A stretch of 64,000 nucleotides of DNA from Nocardiopsis_B mangrovi (GCF_042653925.1 NZ_JBHSFQ010000024.1:1-64000), one strand, 5' to 3'. Positions 33,120-41,656 are shown, counted from the first letter of the stretch. Numbers and translations are program-made. The notes: a model not told the origin generated them from the letters alone.

Positions 33120-33715
33120 CCGGCCCTGAGGAGCCGGCCCCCGGACCGCGAGCACCCGGCGCGGACACGGGAGCGCCGGGACCGGACGCGGACGAGGCGG
33201 ACGCGCCGGGCCCGGGTACGGGAACGGCCGGCTTGACCGGCAGGGCGGCGATCGACGCCGCCCTGCGCCTGGCCCTCGACGAGAGCGCCGCCACCGCCGG
33301 CAGCGGCGACGTCCCCGTGGGCGCGGTCGTGCTCGACCCCGGCGGCGCCGTCATCGGCGCCGGCCACAACGAGCGCGAGGCCACGGGCGACCCCACGGCC
33401 CACGCCGAGGTGCTGGCGCTGCGCGCCGCCGCGCGCCACACGGGGTCGTGGCGCCTCACGGGCTGCACGCTCGCGGTCACCCTGGAGCCGTGCACGATGT
33501 GCGCCGGAGCGCTCGTCCAGGCGCGTGTGGCGCGCCTGGTCTACGGCGCGCGCGACCCCAAGGCCGGGGCGGTCGGATCCCTCTGGGACGTCGTCCGGGA
33601 CCGCCGCCTCAACCACCGCCCCGAGGTCATCCCCCCCGACCTCGTGTCCCCGCGCCTCGCCGAGCGCTGCGGCGCGGTCCTTATCGATTTCTTCTCCCGG
33701 CGACGTTTCCGGTAG
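33116..33715 (+). CDS. tadA: tRNA-specific adenosine deaminase
   Basis: It deaminates A34 to inosine in the tRNA anticodon. After a 40-residue Pro/Gly/Ala-rich N-terminal extension the deaminase domain shows PTAHAEVLAL (zinc His and catalytic Glu) and LEPCTMCAGALVQARVARLV (zinc Cys pair). The start is the ATG overlapping the previous stop, giving 199 residues. The low-complexity extension is longer than in Escherichia coli TadA. The tRNA-Ser gene follows after 10 bp. Confidence 0.93.
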   Translation: MTGPEEPAPGPRAPGADTGAPGPDADEADAPGPGTGTAGLTGRAAIDAALRLALDESAATAGSGDVPVGAVVLDPGGAVIGAGHNEREATGDPTAHAEVLALRAAARHTGSWRLTGCTLAVTLEPCTMCAGALVQARVARLVYGARDPKAGAVGSLWDVVRDRRLNHRPEVIPPDLVSPRLAERCGAVLIDFFSRRRFR

Positions 33716-33725
33716 AGTGGTCCGC

Positions 33726-33810
33726 GGTGGAGTCGCCTAGTGGCCGATGGCGCTCGCCTCGAAAGCGAGTAAGGGGCAACCCTTCGAGGGTTCAAATCCC
33801 TCCTCCACCG
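33726..33810 (+). tRNA. tRNA-Ser (anticodon CGA)
   Basis: The 85-nt cloverleaf has acceptor GGTGGAG (33726-33732) pairing with CTCCACC (33803-33809), and anticodon stem CTCGC/GCGAG enclosing loop CTCGAAA with anticodon CGA at 33760-33762. The long variable arm is typical of serine tRNAs, and the T arm is GAGGG-TTCAAAT-CCCTC. The discriminator is G. The CCA end is not encoded (CGC follows). It reads UCG codons, common in this GC-rich genome. Confidence 0.97.
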
Positions 33811-33856
33811 CGCAGGCCCAGCGTTTGCCCAGGCAGGCGCTCGGTCGAACGGCTAG

Positions 33857-33890
33857 GAAGGCCGACCGCCCCTCGGGGCGGTCGGCCTTC
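33857..33890. terminator. Very strong hairpin after tRNA-Ser
   Basis: GAAGGCCGACCGCCCC (33857-33872) pairs perfectly with 33875-33890, a 16-bp stem with a 2-nt loop. It terminates the tRNA transcript and probably also the leftward transcript of the degraded membrane protein gene. Confidence 0.8.
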
Positions 33891-33955
33891 GGCGTTTCGC
33901 GGCGCCCTGCGCGGCTCCGGGCGCCGCGCCGCCGCTCGCGCGGCCGGCGGCGGGC

Positions 33956-34477
33956 TCAGGTCTTGCGCAGCAGGCCCGTATACCCGGCCACGACCAGGAT
34001 GGCGAACGCCCACCCGCCCAGTTGCAGCGCCCAGCCCGCCACCGTGAGGACCTGGCCGCGGCGGCTGGCCGTATCCAGGGAACACGTGCTCTGCATACCC
34101 GGTGCGACCAGGGGCAGCCCGTAGTGGAGCCCGAGCCCCACCCGCTCCACCACCGAGCACGCCCCGCCCGGGTCGGAGGTCTGCTCGGTGCGGCCGGCCA
34201 CGGCACGCCCGTCGGCGATCGGCACCCATCCCGAGCCCAGCCCCAGCAGGACCGCCAGGCCGACGACGACGCACAGCCCCACCACGGCCCGCCAGGACTG
34301 GCACCCGTACCCGACCAGCCAGCGCAGCGACCGGTGAGCCGCCCGCGCACGCCACCCCGTCACCGGACCCCGCGCCAGCGCGTCGTCCTGCTGGGCGATC
34401 AGCACGCGCCCGGGCTTCGCGCTCGTGGCCTCCGGCGCGGTGGTGGGCGGCCAGCTGCTGGTAGGGCTGAGGGGCAT
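33956..34477 (-). pseudogene. C-terminal membrane remnant of a frameshifted pentapeptide-type membrane protein
   Basis: The translation RVLIAQQDDALARG, RAAHRSLRWLVGYGCQSWRA and two or three transmembrane helices (VVGLCVVVGLAVLLGLGSGW; AGWALQLGGWAFAILVVAGY) matches the C-terminal half of the actinobacterial pentapeptide membrane proteins often annotated 'membrane-associated oxidoreductase'. The expected preceding segment, YAPQPYQQLAAHHRAGGHER, is encoded just upstream but in another frame, with the switch near 34408-34414. The first 20 or so residues from the nominal ATG (MPLSPTSSWPPTT) are out-of-frame noise. This is therefore the 3' part of a broken gene rather than an independent one. Confidence 0.7.
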
Positions 34478-34508
34478 AGGCGGGGGTCCGCTACCGCAGC
34501 CATCGCAG

Positions 34509-35363
34509 CTACGTGTCCGGCGGCGCCCCGCCGCCGATCAGCTGCCGGTAGGTGCACCCGTCCAGCCGCAGCGACCCGTCGGCCCGCCACGCCTCCGGAT
34601 CCCCGTCGTCGCCGCCGTCGGAGGAGGCGCACAGCGCGCCCTCGGGAAGGAGCAGCCCCCGCAGCGTCGCACCGTCCAGGTCCAGCGCCGGCCCGTCGGG
34701 GTTGCGCACCCGGGCGTCGTCGAAGTCCACCATCGCGCCGATATCGGCGCTGTCCAGGACCAGCACGGCGATCGGTCCCATCCCCTGGGCACGGAAACCG
34801 CGCCGGAGGAACACGCCCCCGTCGATCCGGCCGCCATCGACCCGCAGGGCGGGTCCGGTGGGGTTGGTGAACCGCGCCCCGCTGCAGGACAGTTGGCCGT
34901 CGATCCGCGCGCCCACGAACCGCACGGCCCCCGGCTCCCCCTCGCCGTCCACCACCGCGTCCCTCAGGAGCACGCTCCCGGTGATCTCGCAACGGTCGGC
35001 GTGCAGGGACGGCAGGTGCGTACCGATCAGCGTCAGCCACGGCAGGACGGCATCACGCGCGCTCATCGGTTCCGCCACCCGGCATGCCATCAGGGCGAGG
35101 CCGACCTGCGCGGACACGTTGTCCAGATCCAGTTCGCCGACGATGCGCGCGCCCCGCACCCGCACGCCGCGGGGGTCCGGGTCCGCCGCCAGCCGCCCGC
35201 GCAGAATGTCCCGGATGACCTCGGCGCGGATCTCGTATCCGGGATCTCCCGTCCGCGCCGCCCCTTCTCCTTCTCCGGGCGCAGTACCGGCCTCCAGCAC
35301 CCGGCCGTCCTCCACCGCGGCCACCAGGCCGGCCTCGGCCGGTGACAAATCATCCCTGTCCAT
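34509..35363 (-). pseudogene. N-terminal pentapeptide-repeat part of the broken membrane protein
   Basis: The 284 residues contain an N-terminal region (LSPAEAGLVAAVEDGRVLEA, YEIRAEVIRDILRGR) and then degenerate pentapeptide-type beta repeats (GVRVRGARIVGELDLDNVSA; VRFVGARIDGQLSCSGARFT; GPALDLDGATLRGLLLPEGA). An in-frame TAG at 34509-34511 ends it. Reading on in the same frame gives LRWLR, a second TAG (34491-34493), then RTPAYAPQPYQQLAAHHRAG, which is the conserved linker of full-length relatives. Two stop codons and one frameshift thus separate it from its membrane half. It might still be translated as a truncated soluble protein. Confidence 0.7.
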
Positions 35364-35452
35364 GCCAAGAAGCTACGTTCGGCCGTGCCGCCGGGAGACG
35401 CGCCGGCCATGACGTCCGTGTGGCCGCAACCGGCCAAGGGGCGCCGGGGATG

Positions 35453-37645
35453 TCAGCGCAGCGCGGCGAGCTTGGCCTCGACCTCGGGCACACGGGGGTC
35501 GTCCTCGGCGCTGAGGAGGTCCAGGGCCGCGCCGAGATGGGTCCGGGCACCTTCCGGGTCGCCGTCGGCGGCGTAGGCGTCTCCGGCGCCGATCAGGGCC
35601 GCCGCCTCGCTGTCCCGATCCTGGAGTTCCCGGAACTCGGCGGCCGCCGCGAGGTACTCGGCGACGGCCTCGGGACGGCGGCCCATCGCGTGCAGCACGG
35701 AGCCGGTCGAGCACCGCGCCCAGGCGATGGTCCACCGGTCGCCGATGCCGGTGAAGATGCCGATGGCCGCTCGGCAGGCGGCCAGCGCCTCGTCGAGCCG
35801 TCCCACGTCGCGGTCGCATCCGGCCAGGCTCAGCAGCGCCATGCCCTCGCCGCGGCGCTCGCCGATGGCCCGGAAGACGGTGACCGCCCGCCGGATCAGT
35901 TCGGGCGCGTGGCCGTCACGGTCGCGTTCCCAGCGCAATTGGCCGCTGATGCGCAGCGCGAACCCTTCACCCCAGCCGTCCCCCGCCTCGCGATTGGCCG
36001 CGAGCGCCGCGTCATAGGTCTCCAGCGCGGCGTCGGTCCGGCCGAGCACCCATTCGGCCTCCCCGAGGCCGAGGAGGTTGCGTCCCGTGCCGAAGGGGTC
36101 GCCGGCCGCGCGGGCGGCGTCGGCGCCCTGCCGGTGGATGTCGCGCCACTCCTCCCGGTGTCCGTGCCGTCCGAACAGCCCGCCCGCCGTGGCCGGGATG
36201 CGCCAGGCGAGGTCGAGCTGCCCGGTCCCGACCGCGGCGTTCACCGACCCCACGAGGTTGGGCCGGTCCCGCTCGAACCAGGAGAGTGCGGCGGCGACCG
36301 TGTCGAAGACCAACGGGCTCACGGGTGCGTCGCCCCCGGGGTCGTCGACCGGAGGGTAGCCCGGGTGCACGACGCGGACGGCGTTGCGCGCGGTGGCCAG
36401 GTACCAGAGCCCGTAGCGCCGGACGACGGCCTCCGCCGCGCCCGGGCCCTCGTCCGCGCGGAACCGCTCGATCGCATAGAGGCGCAGCAGGTCGTGGAGC
36501 CGGTACCGGTCGCGGCCGACCCGCTGCACGAGGTTCGCGCGCACCAGCCGGTCGACCACGGCGGCGGTGTGCCGGGGCGAGAACCCTGACACAGCGGCGC
36601 AGACCTCCGCGCCGAACTCGGCGCCGGGGTGCGGCCCGAGGTGGCGGAACAGCCGCGCGGTGTCGGGGGACAGGCCGGAATAGGAAGCGGAGAACACGGC
36701 CCGGACATCGCTCAACTCGTCGTCGCCGGCGCCGAGAGCGTCGAGGCGCCGGTCCTCGGCCGCGAGGTCGGCGACCAGTGCGCTCACCGGTTCGCCGGCG
36801 CGGTCGAGGAGCCTCTCCGCGGCGATGCGCAGCGCCAGCGGGAGACCCGCGCAGTGGGCGACCAGGGCTCGTGCGGCCTCGGGCTCGTCGTCGATCCGCC
36901 CGTCAGCCACGGTGCCCCTGAGCAGGTCCAGCGCGGCAGGGGCCGACAGGGTGCCGACGGTCATGGGACGCGCGCCGTCCCGCGCGACGAGCCCGGAGAG
37001 CCTGGTGCGGCCGGTGACCACGGCCATGCAGCCCGCTGCGGCGGGCAGGAGCGGGCGGACCTGGTCGGCGGACACGGCGTCGTCGATGACGATGAGCATC
37101 CGCTTGCCGTCGAGCCGCGAGCGGTACAGGGCCGCCCGGCCGTCGAGGTCGATGGGGATGCGGTCCGGCGGGACGTCGAGGGCGTGCAGGAACGAGGCCG
37201 GCGTCTCGGAGGGGCCGAGACGCCGGCCGGGCCCGTGGCCGCGCAGATCGGCGTACAGGTCGCCGTCCGGGAAGTGCGCCCGCACCCTGTGCGCCCAGTG
37301 GACCGCCAGCGCCGTCTTGCCGACACCGGGAGTGCCGCCGATCGCGGAGATGACGACGGCGGCGGCACCGGGGCCGTGTGGCGGGTCGTCCCCGGGGGTG
37401 GGCAGCAGGGCGTCCAACCGGGCGATCTCGGCGCCGCGGTTGACGAACCCGGCGGCCGCCATCGGCAATTGCCGCGGGACGGCGGTGCCGGTGACGCCGG
37501 CCGCGGTGACGTGTACGTCGCCGTGGATCGCCCCCGCCTGGACGACCGCCCCGGCGTCGCCCCGCAGCGTATTGCCGGGCCCGTTGCCGGAGCCGTCCCC
37601 CGCGCGGCCGGCCGGCCCGGGGCCGCCGGTGTCGTCCCGCGTCAT
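35453..37645 (-). CDS. NB-ARC/TPR signalling ATPase (AfsR-like, no DNA-binding domain)
   Basis: A 730-residue STAND ATPase. After a Gly/Asp-rich N-terminus comes the short motif GAVVQAGAIHGDVHV (about 32-46), common at the N-terminus of actinobacterial NB-ARC proteins. The NB-ARC domain has Walker A GGTPGVGKTALA (about 103-114), Walker B KRMLIVIDDAV and the GLPLAL motif, followed by a winged-helix-like region (YRLHDLLRLYAIERF). The C-terminal 300 residues are tetratricopeptide repeats. The ATG at 37645 overlaps the stop of the DUF6879-like gene. No effector domain is visible, so it probably acts through its partner. SARP regulators share this ATPase-TPR part. Confidence 0.88.
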   Translation of the reverse strand: MTRDDTGGPGPAGRAGDGSGNGPGNTLRGDAGAVVQAGAIHGDVHVTAAGVTGTAVPRQLPMAAAGFVNRGAEIARLDALLPTPGDDPPHGPGAAAVVISAIGGTPGVGKTALAVHWAHRVRAHFPDGDLYADLRGHGPGRRLGPSETPASFLHALDVPPDRIPIDLDGRAALYRSRLDGKRMLIVIDDAVSADQVRPLLPAAAGCMAVVTGRTRLSGLVARDGARPMTVGTLSAPAALDLLRGTVADGRIDDEPEAARALVAHCAGLPLALRIAAERLLDRAGEPVSALVADLAAEDRRLDALGAGDDELSDVRAVFSASYSGLSPDTARLFRHLGPHPGAEFGAEVCAAVSGFSPRHTAAVVDRLVRANLVQRVGRDRYRLHDLLRLYAIERFRADEGPGAAEAVVRRYGLWYLATARNAVRVVHPGYPPVDDPGGDAPVSPLVFDTVAAALSWFERDRPNLVGSVNAAVGTGQLDLAWRIPATAGGLFGRHGHREEWRDIHRQGADAARAAGDPFGTGRNLLGLGEAEWVLGRTDAALETYDAALAANREAGDGWGEGFALRISGQLRWERDRDGHAPELIRRAVTVFRAIGERRGEGMALLSLAGCDRDVGRLDEALAACRAAIGIFTGIGDRWTIAWARCSTGSVLHAMGRRPEAVAEYLAAAAEFRELQDRDSEAAALIGAGDAYAADGDPEGARTHLGAALDLLSAEDDPRVPEVEAKLAALR

Positions 37646-38232
37646 CGTGCGCCGAGGGGGAGCATGGCGTCGTCGAAGCGGGCCGCGTATTCGGTGAAGG
37701 GGACCGATAGGCGCATGGCGCGTTCGCGCCACGCGTTGGCGGCGGCGATCTGCTCCGGGTCGCTCACCGCCACGCGGGTGATGGTCCGGTGGTCGGGGGA
37801 GTAGTCCATGCGAACGAGTGTGGCGGAATCGAAGAGCCAGTAGTCCAGGTGCGGGAGTCCGTCGGGCCACCCGCCTTCGGGCACGGGGAGGATGCGGATG
37901 TTCTCCCCCGCCCGCACGCTGCGACGGTAGCCCCACGCGCATTCGAACCGGACGTAGTCCGACAGGGGCTCGGTGACCACGTGGACCCGGTCGTAGCGCA
38001 GGCCGCGGTCGATTCCGGACCGGACCTCGTCCGGCCACGACCCGGTGCCGGGCGGAGGGGCGGATTCGCCCGCGAGGAATTTCCGGAAGGCGGGTTCATC
38101 GGCGGCGCTGTAGTCCTGGAGGGTTTCCAACCGGAAGGCCGTGGACTGAAAACCCGAAAAGCAATCTCCGAATTCGTCCGGTGAAATGGGGTATTCCGCG
38201 GAATGTCCCCGTTCCGGGGAATGTCCTGTCAC
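37642..38232 (-). CDS. DUF6879-like protein
   Basis: A 196-residue soluble protein with the family pattern FQSTAFRLETLQDYSAADEP, FRKFLAGES, YDRVHVVTEPLSDYVRFECA, LPHLDYWLFDSATLVRMDYS and a final SVPFTEYAARF. Such proteins are abundant in actinomycetes, usually next to XRE/DUF397-type regulators; their activity is unknown. The GTG start overlaps the upstream stop, and its own stop overlaps the NB-ARC start, so three genes are translationally coupled. This fixed stoichiometry suggests it is the effector or sensor partner of the NB-ARC protein. Confidence 0.8.
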   Translation of the reverse strand: MTGHSPERGHSAEYPISPDEFGDCFSGFQSTAFRLETLQDYSAADEPAFRKFLAGESAPPPGTGSWPDEVRSGIDRGLRYDRVHVVTEPLSDYVRFECAWGYRRSVRAGENIRILPVPEGGWPDGLPHLDYWLFDSATLVRMDYSPDHRTITRVAVSDPEQIAAANAWRERAMRLSVPFTEYAARFDDAMLPLGAR

Positions 38233-38450
38233 CGCTGCCTTTCCGTCGCGTACCGCGCCATGGCCTCGGCGACGATGGCCGGGTCGATGCGGACGGCGGT
38301 CTCGCCGGAGCCGGGATCGCGCAGATCCCGCAGGTCGGCGTCGCTGAGCTGGACGCCTTGGACGACGAGTCCGCCCGATTCGTCGACGTAAACGGACGGA
38401 CAGTTTCTGTCCCAGCAGGTGGGGTCCTTGGCGAGCAGGGTGAGTTTCAT
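38229..38450 (-). CDS. Small conserved-type protein preceding DUF6879, 73 residues
   Basis: I chose the ATG at 38450 (MKLTLLAKDPTCWDRNCPSV). The pattern C-x4-C-P followed by Y-V-D-E-S-G-G-L-V-V-Q-G and a helical tail (DLRDLRDPGSGETAVRIDPA) is common for small proteins encoded before DUF6879 genes. The cysteine pair could bind metal. The stop overlaps the DUF6879 start (GTGA). It is likely part of the same signalling unit; function unknown. Confidence 0.7.
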   Translation of the reverse strand: MKLTLLAKDPTCWDRNCPSVYVDESGGLVVQGVQLSDADLRDLRDPGSGETAVRIDPAIVAEAMARYATERQR

Positions 38451-38530
38451 GGTGCTCCCGAGCCGGCGGCGGAAATGCGGTTCGGCGGAGGGTAACACGC
38501 CGTCACCTGCAAAGGGAGCGGTCCGAATCG

Positions 38531-38692
38531 CTACTCTTTCGAATAGCGGCGGCGGATCTCGTCGGACTTCTCGTGATCATTTTCTCTGGCCGCCCGGACC
38601 AGGCGCTTCATATCCGCCGCGAACAGCGCATTCCACGTCGCCTCCGCGACCCGGCGCGCGTCGTCGTCTCCGGGGTGGTCGGCGGGGATCAT
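38531..38692 (-). CDS. Possible small helical protein, 53 residues
   Basis: The ATG at 38692 has the strong ribosome binding site GAGGAGGG 4 bp upstream. The product (MIPADHPGDDDARRVAEATW ... AARENDHEKSDEIRRRYSKE) is charged and probably helical. It lies 80 bp upstream of the 73-residue gene and could be the first gene of the NB-ARC operon. The family is unrecognised and coding status is moderately supported. Confidence 0.5.
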   Translation of the reverse strand: MIPADHPGDDDARRVAEATWNALFAADMKRLVRAARENDHEKSDEIRRRYSKE

Positions 38693-38951
38693 CCGCCCTC
38701 CTCTCGGGGGTCGCACACGCCGCCGGCACTGAGGCGCGCGCCCGGACCGCCGGTGGCGCGTACTGTGCATTCTCCCCCGTGGACACCCGATCCACCACGG
38801 GTTCGCGGAACTCCGGCCGCCGCGCGCCCGGCCGCCGTAGGCCCGGCGGGGGTGTGGGGGCAGGATAGTAGGTGGGACGGGGGCGGCCGCCGGTACCCGG
38901 ACCGGCCATTCCGGCGGCGGGCCCCGACGGCCGACGACCGTGGGGGTACCG

Positions 38952-39449
38952 ATGACCGGCGAGCGCGAGGTCCTGACCTATGAGCTGTTCGGCACCGCCG
39001 TGCGCGAATTGGCGCGGCAGGTCGCCGATGACGGGTTCGAGCCGGACATCATCCTGTCGATCGCGCGCGGCGGCCTGTTCGTGGCCGGCGGGCTCGGGTA
39101 CGCGCTGGACGTGAAGAACCTGCACGTGATGAACGTCGAGTTCTACACCGGGGTGGGGGAGACCCTGGACCTGCCGGTCGTTCTGCCGCCCGTTCCCAGC
39201 ACGGTGGACCTGAGCCGGCGGAGGGTGCTGGTCGCCGACGACGTCGCCGACACCGGCACGACGCTGAAGCTCGTCCACGACTTCTGCGCCGAGCACGTCG
39301 CCGAGGTCCGCAGCGCGGTGATCTACGAGAAGCCGCGGTCCGCGGTGAAGTGCGCGTACGTCTGGCGGCGCACCGACCGGTGGATCGACTTCCCGTGGTC
39401 GGTCCTCCCCCCGGTCACCCGCCGGCACCGCGGAGCCCTCGACACCTGA
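38952..39449 (+). CDS. Phosphoribosyltransferase (purine/xanthine type)
   Basis: A 165-residue type I phosphoribosyltransferase. The PRPP loop is VLVADDVADTGTTLKLV (about 93-109), and an early DIILSIARGGLFVAGGLGYA fits the second conserved loop. The C-terminal CAYVWRRTDRWIDFPWS suggests the nucleobase hood of xanthine/guanine-type enzymes. The ATG at 38952 follows GGGGG; a GTG 12 bp earlier is possible. It is divergent from the NB-ARC operon and stands alone, so purine salvage is likely but the base is uncertain. Confidence 0.85.
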   Translation: MTGEREVLTYELFGTAVRELARQVADDGFEPDIILSIARGGLFVAGGLGYALDVKNLHVMNVEFYTGVGETLDLPVVLPPVPSTVDLSRRRVLVADDVADTGTTLKLVHDFCAEHVAEVRSAVIYEKPRSAVKCAYVWRRTDRWIDFPWSVLPPVTRRHRGALDT

Positions 39450-39550
39450 CCACCGCCCCGGCCGGGCCGCCTGAACGGGCGGCCCGCCCTGTCGCGCGGC
39501 CCGAGCGACGTGTGGCTCGTGCGGGTGCGCGGGCGGGCTCCGGGGTCGCG

Positions 39551-40222
39551 TCAGGTGGCGGGGCGGGGCTGCTGGGCGGGGTCGAGGCGGCGCAGGGTCT
39601 CGGCGGACGCCTCGGCGATGTGCGCGTGCATGAGGCGCGCCGCCTGTTCGCCGTTGCGGTCGCGCAGGGCCGCGAGGATCTCACGGTGCTGGCGGGCCGA
39701 TGTCTCGTGGCGGCCCGCCAGCGAAATCGCCTGGAACGGTACGCCGTTCCACAGCCGGTCGATGAACTCCAGCAGGTAGGGGGAGCGGGCGGCCCGGTAG
39801 ACGGCGCGGTGGAAGGCGGCGTTGAGCTCCGGGATGTCGTAGGGGCGGTCGGCGGCCAGTGCCCGCGTGATGCGGTCGAGGGCCGTGCCGATCTCCGCCA
39901 GGTCCTCCGCGGTGGCCCGTTCCGCCGCGAGTTCGGCCGCCATCGGTTCGAGGACCAGCCGCAGCCGGTAGATCTCCTCGGCGGAGTCGCGCCCGAACCG
40001 GCTCACCACGGCGCCGAGGTTGGCCTGCTGCTCCACGAGGCCGTGCGCGGCCAGGAGCCGGATCGCCTCGCGGACGGGGGTGAGGCTCATCCCCAGCTCC
40101 CGGGCCGTCTGCTGCAACCGGAGCCGGTGCCCGGGCGGGAGGTCACCCGACCGGATGGCGTCGCGCAGCGCCTCGTACGCCGCTTCGGCCTTGGTCGGCG
40201 TGCGCACCTGCTCCAGCGTCAT
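39551..40222 (-). CDS. GntR-family regulator (FadR/FCD subfamily)
   Basis: A 223-residue repressor. The N-terminal winged helix reads EAAYEALRDAIRSGDLPPGH, RLRLQQTARELGMSLTPVRE. The C-terminal FCD ligand domain has a metal-type pattern (AAFHRAVYRAARSPYLLEFI, QHREILAALRDRNGEQAARL). FCD regulators usually sense small organic acids. It diverges from the CoA-transferase gene across a 142-bp region with the AT palindrome ATAAATTAT (40268-40276), so that gene is the probable target. Confidence 0.9.
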   Translation of the reverse strand: MTLEQVRTPTKAEAAYEALRDAIRSGDLPPGHRLRLQQTARELGMSLTPVREAIRLLAAHGLVEQQANLGAVVSRFGRDSAEEIYRLRLVLEPMAAELAAERATAEDLAEIGTALDRITRALAADRPYDIPELNAAFHRAVYRAARSPYLLEFIDRLWNGVPFQAISLAGRHETSARQHREILAALRDRNGEQAARLMHAHIAEASAETLRRLDPAQQPRPAT

Positions 40223-40267
40223 GGCGTCACTCTAGCTTTCGGTCCGGCCCTTGTTCTGGTGTTTTTT

Positions 40268-40276
40268 ATAAATTAT
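40268..40276. promoter_or_regulatory. AT-rich palindrome between gntR and the CoA-transferase gene
   Basis: ATAAATTAT is a perfect short palindrome within TTTTTTATAAATTATTC, strikingly AT-rich for this genome and about 45 bp from the GntR start. It may be a -10 element or the GntR operator. Confidence 0.4.
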
Positions 40277-40364
40277 TCTCCCCGAGTGGCGCCGCTCACC
40301 GGGGTCCGACGGACCGCGCGGCGACACCGCACCGGCCACGGCCGGCGAAGGGGGTTGCGAACGC

Positions 40365-41525
40365 ATGCGCGCGCTCGAAGGCGTCACCGTGGTCTCGGTC
40401 GAACAGGCCATCGCCGCTCCACTGGCGACCCGGCACCTGGCCGACCTGGGGGCCCGGGTGATCAAGGTGGAGCGTCCCGGCGGCGACTTCGCCCGGCACC
40501 ACGACACCACCGTGAACGGGCTCTCCAGCCACTTCGTATGGGCCAACCGGGGCAAGGAGAGCGTCGTCCTCGACCTCAAGGACCCCGGCGACGCCGCGAC
40601 GATGCGCGCGCTCGTCCTGGGCGCCGACGTTTTCGTGCAGAACCTCGCCCCCGGCGCCGCCGCGCGGATGGGGCTCGGCGCCGAGGCGCTGCGGGCCGCC
40701 GCGCCCCGGCTCATCACCTGCGGCATCTCCGGCTACGGCACCGAGGGCCCCTACGCGCACAAGAAGGCCTACGACCTGCTCGTGCAGTGCGAGGCGGGGG
40801 TCGTCTCGGTCACCGGCACCGAGGCGGAGCCCGCCAAGGCCGGCATTCCGGTGGCCGACATCGCCGCCGCGATGTACGCCTTCTCGGGCATCCTGACCGC
40901 CCTGTTCCGCCGCGAGCACACGGGCGAGGGGGCCGTCCTCGACATCTCCATGCTGGAGGCGCTGGGCGAGTGGATGGGCTTCCCGCTCTACTACGCGCAG
41001 TCCGGGGCCGCTCCGCCCCGGACCGGGGCCCGGCACGCCGCCATCGCCCCCTACGGGCCGTTCGGAGTCGGCGACGGGTCGCGGGTCTTCCTCAGCGTGC
41101 AGAACGACCGCGAGTGGCGGGCCCTGTGCGCGACCGTGCTCGGCGACCCGGGACTGGCCGACGACCCGCGGTTCGCCGCCAACCCCGGCCGCGTCGCCAA
41201 CGAGCGCGAGCTGAGCGCGGTCATCGAGGCCGGCTTCGCCGGGCTGGACGCCGCCGGGGCGCTGGCCCGCCTGGACGCCGCGGGGATCGCCAACGCCCGG
41301 TTGCGCACCCCCGAGGAGTTCGCCGCGCACCCGCAGCTGGCCGCGCGCGGCCGGTGGACCCGGGTGCCCTCGCCCGCGGGCACGATCCCCGCTCTCAAGC
41401 CCCCGATCGACATTGACGGCGAGGAGCCGGCCATGGGGCCGGTCCCCGACGTCGGCGAGCACACCGAGGCGATCCGCGCGGAACTCGCCCGCGCCCGGCC
41501 CGCCGCCGCGGAGGAGGCGTCCTGA
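40365..41525 (+). CDS. Class III (CaiB/BaiF) CoA-transferase
   Basis: A 386-residue enzyme moving CoA between carboxylic acids. Family features are LEGVTVVSVEQAIAAPLATR near the start, LGARVIKVERPGGDFARHHD, FVWANRGKESVVLDLKDPGD and the VADIAAAMYAFSGILTALF segment with the catalytic-type Asp. The ATG at 40365 follows GGGGGTTGCGAACGC. It is divergent from a GntR-FCD regulator. Substrate unknown; candidates are dicarboxylates or fatty acids entering the catabolic block to the right. Confidence 0.9.
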   Translation: MRALEGVTVVSVEQAIAAPLATRHLADLGARVIKVERPGGDFARHHDTTVNGLSSHFVWANRGKESVVLDLKDPGDAATMRALVLGADVFVQNLAPGAAARMGLGAEALRAAAPRLITCGISGYGTEGPYAHKKAYDLLVQCEAGVVSVTGTEAEPAKAGIPVADIAAAMYAFSGILTALFRREHTGEGAVLDISMLEALGEWMGFPLYYAQSGAAPPRTGARHAAIAPYGPFGVGDGSRVFLSVQNDREWRALCATVLGDPGLADDPRFAANPGRVANERELSAVIEAGFAGLDAAGALARLDAAGIANARLRTPEEFAAHPQLAARGRWTRVPSPAGTIPALKPPIDIDGEEPAMGPVPDVGEHTEAIRAELARARPAAAEEAS

Positions 41526-41656
41526 GCGCCGGACGGAGAAGTCGACAAGCCCGCACGCCGATGCATCGATGAACCGGCGAATCGGCCGGCCGGCGTCCGC
41601 GGGGCCGGAACCCGTTCGGCATCCGCCCGGCCGTCAGCAGCGGCGGGGAGCGGTGG

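Noticed and set aside
33780..33830. Integration (att) site at the 3' end of tRNA-Ser
   Set aside because: No second copy of the tRNA 3' end was found by eye beyond a chance 9-10 bp match near 35307, and no integrase gene is present.
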